Below are positions 61,289 to 64,000 of a DNA stretch of 64,000 nucleotides, piece by piece (positions within the stretch are counted from its first letter, which is position 1; the number at the start of each line of letters is the position of its first letter). The position numbers and the translations under genes are program-made. Source of the DNA: Gonatopus flavifemur. Lineage: Eukaryota > Arthropoda > Insecta > Hymenoptera > Dryinidae. The stretch lies in contig JAFFJZ010000006.1 of assembly GCA_018340375.1 (NCBI GenBank), forward strand, positions 25,426,001 to 25,490,000, written 5' to 3'. Under the pieces are notes generated by a model. That model had not been told where the DNA came from and did no database searches. It worked only from the letters and a program-made list of their open reading frames with translations.

Positions 61289-62358
61289 TTGGGATATCTC
61301 GAGAATTCTGATACAGAATTGGAATTTCATTCATTTCCATAAAGTAATAACAATGATTCTAGAGAATTTATTGAAAAACAAAAACATTTAAAGCGAAGAA
61401 TGATGAAATCTCAATTCTGTATCAAGAGAATGAATGATATGCGAGGTGGCATCCCAAAGAGTTAGCAGGGGAAGCTCACTTGTTACCGCAATGCGGGAAA
61501 CTTAAAAAATGAAACAAAGTAATACGTTCCAATACAGAACTCTCATAAAGTCATATATCAGTTTAAATCCGTACACTCTCGTATAAATGTGTGTGTATTC
61601 TACAAATCGAACAAATATTCAAGAAGTATTATATAAAATCGAGAAAATCATTCTGTGAAATCCTGATTCATTCCAAATTGGATAATTTGTGCTCGAACTA
61701 ATTCAAACTCACTGCATGAGATATCTTTGATAATTTGGAAAGATATCTCCACGTAGTCTTTGGATATCTGAGATATCTATTTTTTGTTCCAATTAGATAC
61801 CAAATCCACATCACCACAATTCGATTCTATGAACTTTTCTCAGTTCTAAATTAAATTCAAAAATTTGTATCATCTAAACGTGGATATATCTCATTCAACG
61901 GACCGACCATGGTATCCCATTACACCCTAATTCCTAGAATTTTATGAAATAATGGTATCATGTCGCCAGTCCGATTCCGAACAAATTGAAAAACATGTAG
62001 ATAAATGTTTAAAATCCCGACAAGAATTCAATTTCGCATACCATAATACCGAGTATCATTGTTCCACCCGACCAGCTCCATTGAAAACCCCATCTCTTTT
62101 TCAAATAGAAATTCATATATCAACAGGTTGACGCTTTGCATTCACGTATGGAATGCAAAGCAACTTTGTGACTTCCTGAATACTTCATGACACTATATAA
62201 TTGAATATTGTATCGATGGAGAAGTTATGAGTGGGTCCCAAAAAAAAAGAATGCTAATGAAGTGTCGTGTATTGAGTTGTTCGTTCAGGCCGGTGAATGT
62301 CCTTTCGTACCTTGGCAACGAACAAAGAATATTGCATTTCCGAGTTATTGCATTTCAG
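61289..62358. other. No gene recognised
   Basis: AT-rich, without protein motifs. Confidence 0.5.
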
Positions 62359-62500
62359 GTGCCTCGCGGTCTCGGAAATGTCGCTTGAAACGAAGGCCGG
62401 CGCGCGATCATCTTACAAAGACACCAACCAGGCTCCGAGGCGTCTCTCTTCACCGCCGACAGATATAAAATTCAACGCGTTGGAGTGGGGAAGAGAATAA
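62359..62500 (+). CDS. Candidate short exon, unknown protein
   Basis: After acceptor ttgcatttcag a GC-richer stretch is open in one frame: CLAVSEMSLETKAGARSS, then YKDTNQAPRRLSSPPTD, then IKFNALEWGRE and TAA at 62498-62500. An AATAAA overlaps the stop region (from 62497). The local base composition stands out from the surrounding AT-rich DNA. I recognise no family, and the frame could instead be a 5' UTR or chance. Confidence 0.22.
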
Positions 62501-64000
62501 AAAGAAGGAAGGAAAAAATATATAAAAGGAGACGAGAGGGATAGAGAAAACATTAGTCTATTAGGTTTGTTGAATTGAGAGAGGTAAAAGAATTCAAAAG
62601 AAGTCTCAGAATTTCACTGGTCGAATTTCTTATCGTTGTGGATTCAATTTTCCTATCGATTCGATCGATTATATGCACATTTTCATGTAAATTTTTCAAG
62701 GTTACTATTTCCTCGAGTATTATACAACCCGTTTAGAAAAGATTTCCTCTCACATGCCCTACACGTAAGGAATAAAAATGTTCTACAATTCATATCCATT
62801 CGTGTGATCATTCATTTTATTCCACGGATTTCATAAGATATCAACTATGTACTTTCTTTTCATGTCACGCATTCTTTGAGGTGATGTTCGTTCAATCATT
62901 CTGTGATATGTATAATCAAATATATAGGACTTTTATGAATGATATCGCTTGACTGCGTGGGTACTGTTGCTGATTTCAGAGTCGACAACGAGATTCTAGG
63001 AATTTTTCTTTTGTATGATTACGAAACGAGTGGATGAATCTTGTGTATCGTCTCTCGATGATTCTCATGAAGCACAGATACGAATTCACAAAATATCCAT
63101 TATACGGTTCAATTTATTCCAAAAGTAGATCCAAATGAATTTTTCAAGCTAAAAGTTAACCTTTCGTTACGATCACAAAACATACGAAACAAAGAATCAT
63201 TTAAACAAGAGAAACAGAAGAACCAGGATTGTGATCATTGTTCCTGATCGCTATTCAATTTTCATTCAACAACAAACGAAATAAAAGACAAAAAAAGAGA
63301 GAGAGAGACTTTATTCCCCTTTGGATTTTCCTCTCATTCTTCTTTTCTTCTATCTCCATTTCATCAATGAACTTTCAACTGTTTTTCTCTATCTCACCTT
63401 CCATTCATTCACTCGCATTTTACACCCACAAAACCGATTTTCTCTATTTCGATTCTCTCTCTTTTTCCTCATTCTCTCAATTTCCTCCTAAAACCACAAA
63501 TAGTAATCACAGAAATAATAGATACCCACTTTACGATAACACATGTAATCCCCAAAAATCATTCTCTCGTGACGAGGAATCCAAGTTTCCACCCGGGTTC
63601 GCAAATTCATGATATCCTCGGGTGTTGAAAAAACATACTTCCCGAGTGCTTCTTGTTTTCAGGAGGAAAAGAAAAGGTCGTTCAAGAGAAGAACACAGAA
63701 GGGACAAACATAAATCACATATTCCATTTATCGTTGATTTCCTTCTCTTCGTTCATATCGGTATAAAATGATGAAATCAAATGAAAACGTGTACAGTAGC
63801 TGATCTATAAATACCTCAAAATAGGTCTTCTATAAATATACATATATTATCCAAGAATCGATATCGTTATAAAAGTGGGGAGTACAAAAAAAAAGTTATC
63901 GATTCGATGACGTAAAAATATTATACGTTATCAATTATAAAATTACAATATCGGTATTATATCGTGTCGTAATGCAATTATGTAAATGTATCAAGGATTC
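62501..64000. other. No gene recognised
   Basis: AT-rich; 63290-63480 is pyrimidine-rich and gives a Ser/Phe-rich frame (63238-63612) that looks compositional rather than coding. Confidence 0.5.

Noticed and set aside
63238..63612. 124-codon Ser/Phe-rich frame.
   Set aside because: It follows a pyrimidine-rich tract, so its composition explains the open frame.

Overview
This window is a stretch of AT-rich animal nuclear DNA. It has long introns, many microsatellites, a dense load of small inverted-repeat transposons, and very little coding sequence. The one gene that can be identified with confidence is the 3' half of a pentameric ligand-gated channel subunit of the insect nicotinic acetylcholine receptor type, closest by eye to the insect alpha5/alpha6/alpha7 group. 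This points to an insect. I cannot fix the order from the sequence; the general look (AT-rich, many short terminal-inverted-repeat elements) would suit a hymenopteran such as a parasitoid wasp, but that is only an impression.

The receptor gene lies on the + strand. Five exons were placed: M2 pore helix (18741-18827), M3 helix (40655-40764), proximal cytoplasmic loop (40833-41044), distal loop with the pre-M4 amphipathic helix (45674-45874), and M4 plus stop (46538-46622). All splice phases agree and together they encode about 230 residues. The intron between M2 and M3 is about 21.8 kb. The signal peptide, ligand-binding domain and M1 were not found and probably lie upstream of the window. The last intron-rich part has been enlarged by transposons: the 4.6 kb intron contains a 1.36 kb TTAA-flanked element and a 1.39 kb element with a 141-bp tandem repeat.

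Layout. 1-2982: nothing recognised. 2983-5112: three adjacent or nested inverted-repeat elements, with a tRNA-like SINE fragment inside one. 6290-6400: pogo-like terminus with an 18-bp perfect palindrome. 7395-7870: deleted mariner. 8222-8376: small MITE. 9270-11337: a composite element holding three further inverted-repeat elements. 12057-12362: a MITE whose second copy, inverted, is at 52046-52364. 13003-18740: unremarkable, then the M2 exon. 20543-22498: CACTCT-type MITE and a composite palindromic element; 22613-22886: a block of 46-bp hairpin repeats. 23025-24600: an element with a 9-bp target duplication that carries a degraded PHD-like zinc-finger reading frame and a G-quadruplex motif. 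24609-40654: mostly featureless intron with one TA-flanked MITE (31982-32537) and one CACTCT copy. 40655-46622: the last four receptor exons. 46623-57377: AT-rich downstream DNA. 57382-58857: three TTAA-targeting elements abutting one another at shared TTAA sites. 58862-64000: AT-rich DNA with one MITE and one weak candidate exon.

No rRNA, functional tRNA, CRISPR array or bacterial-type operon was seen. Almost all open frames over 60 codons look like chance or repeat-derived frames. Element boundaries come from comparing the two ends by eye, so they may be off by a few bases.
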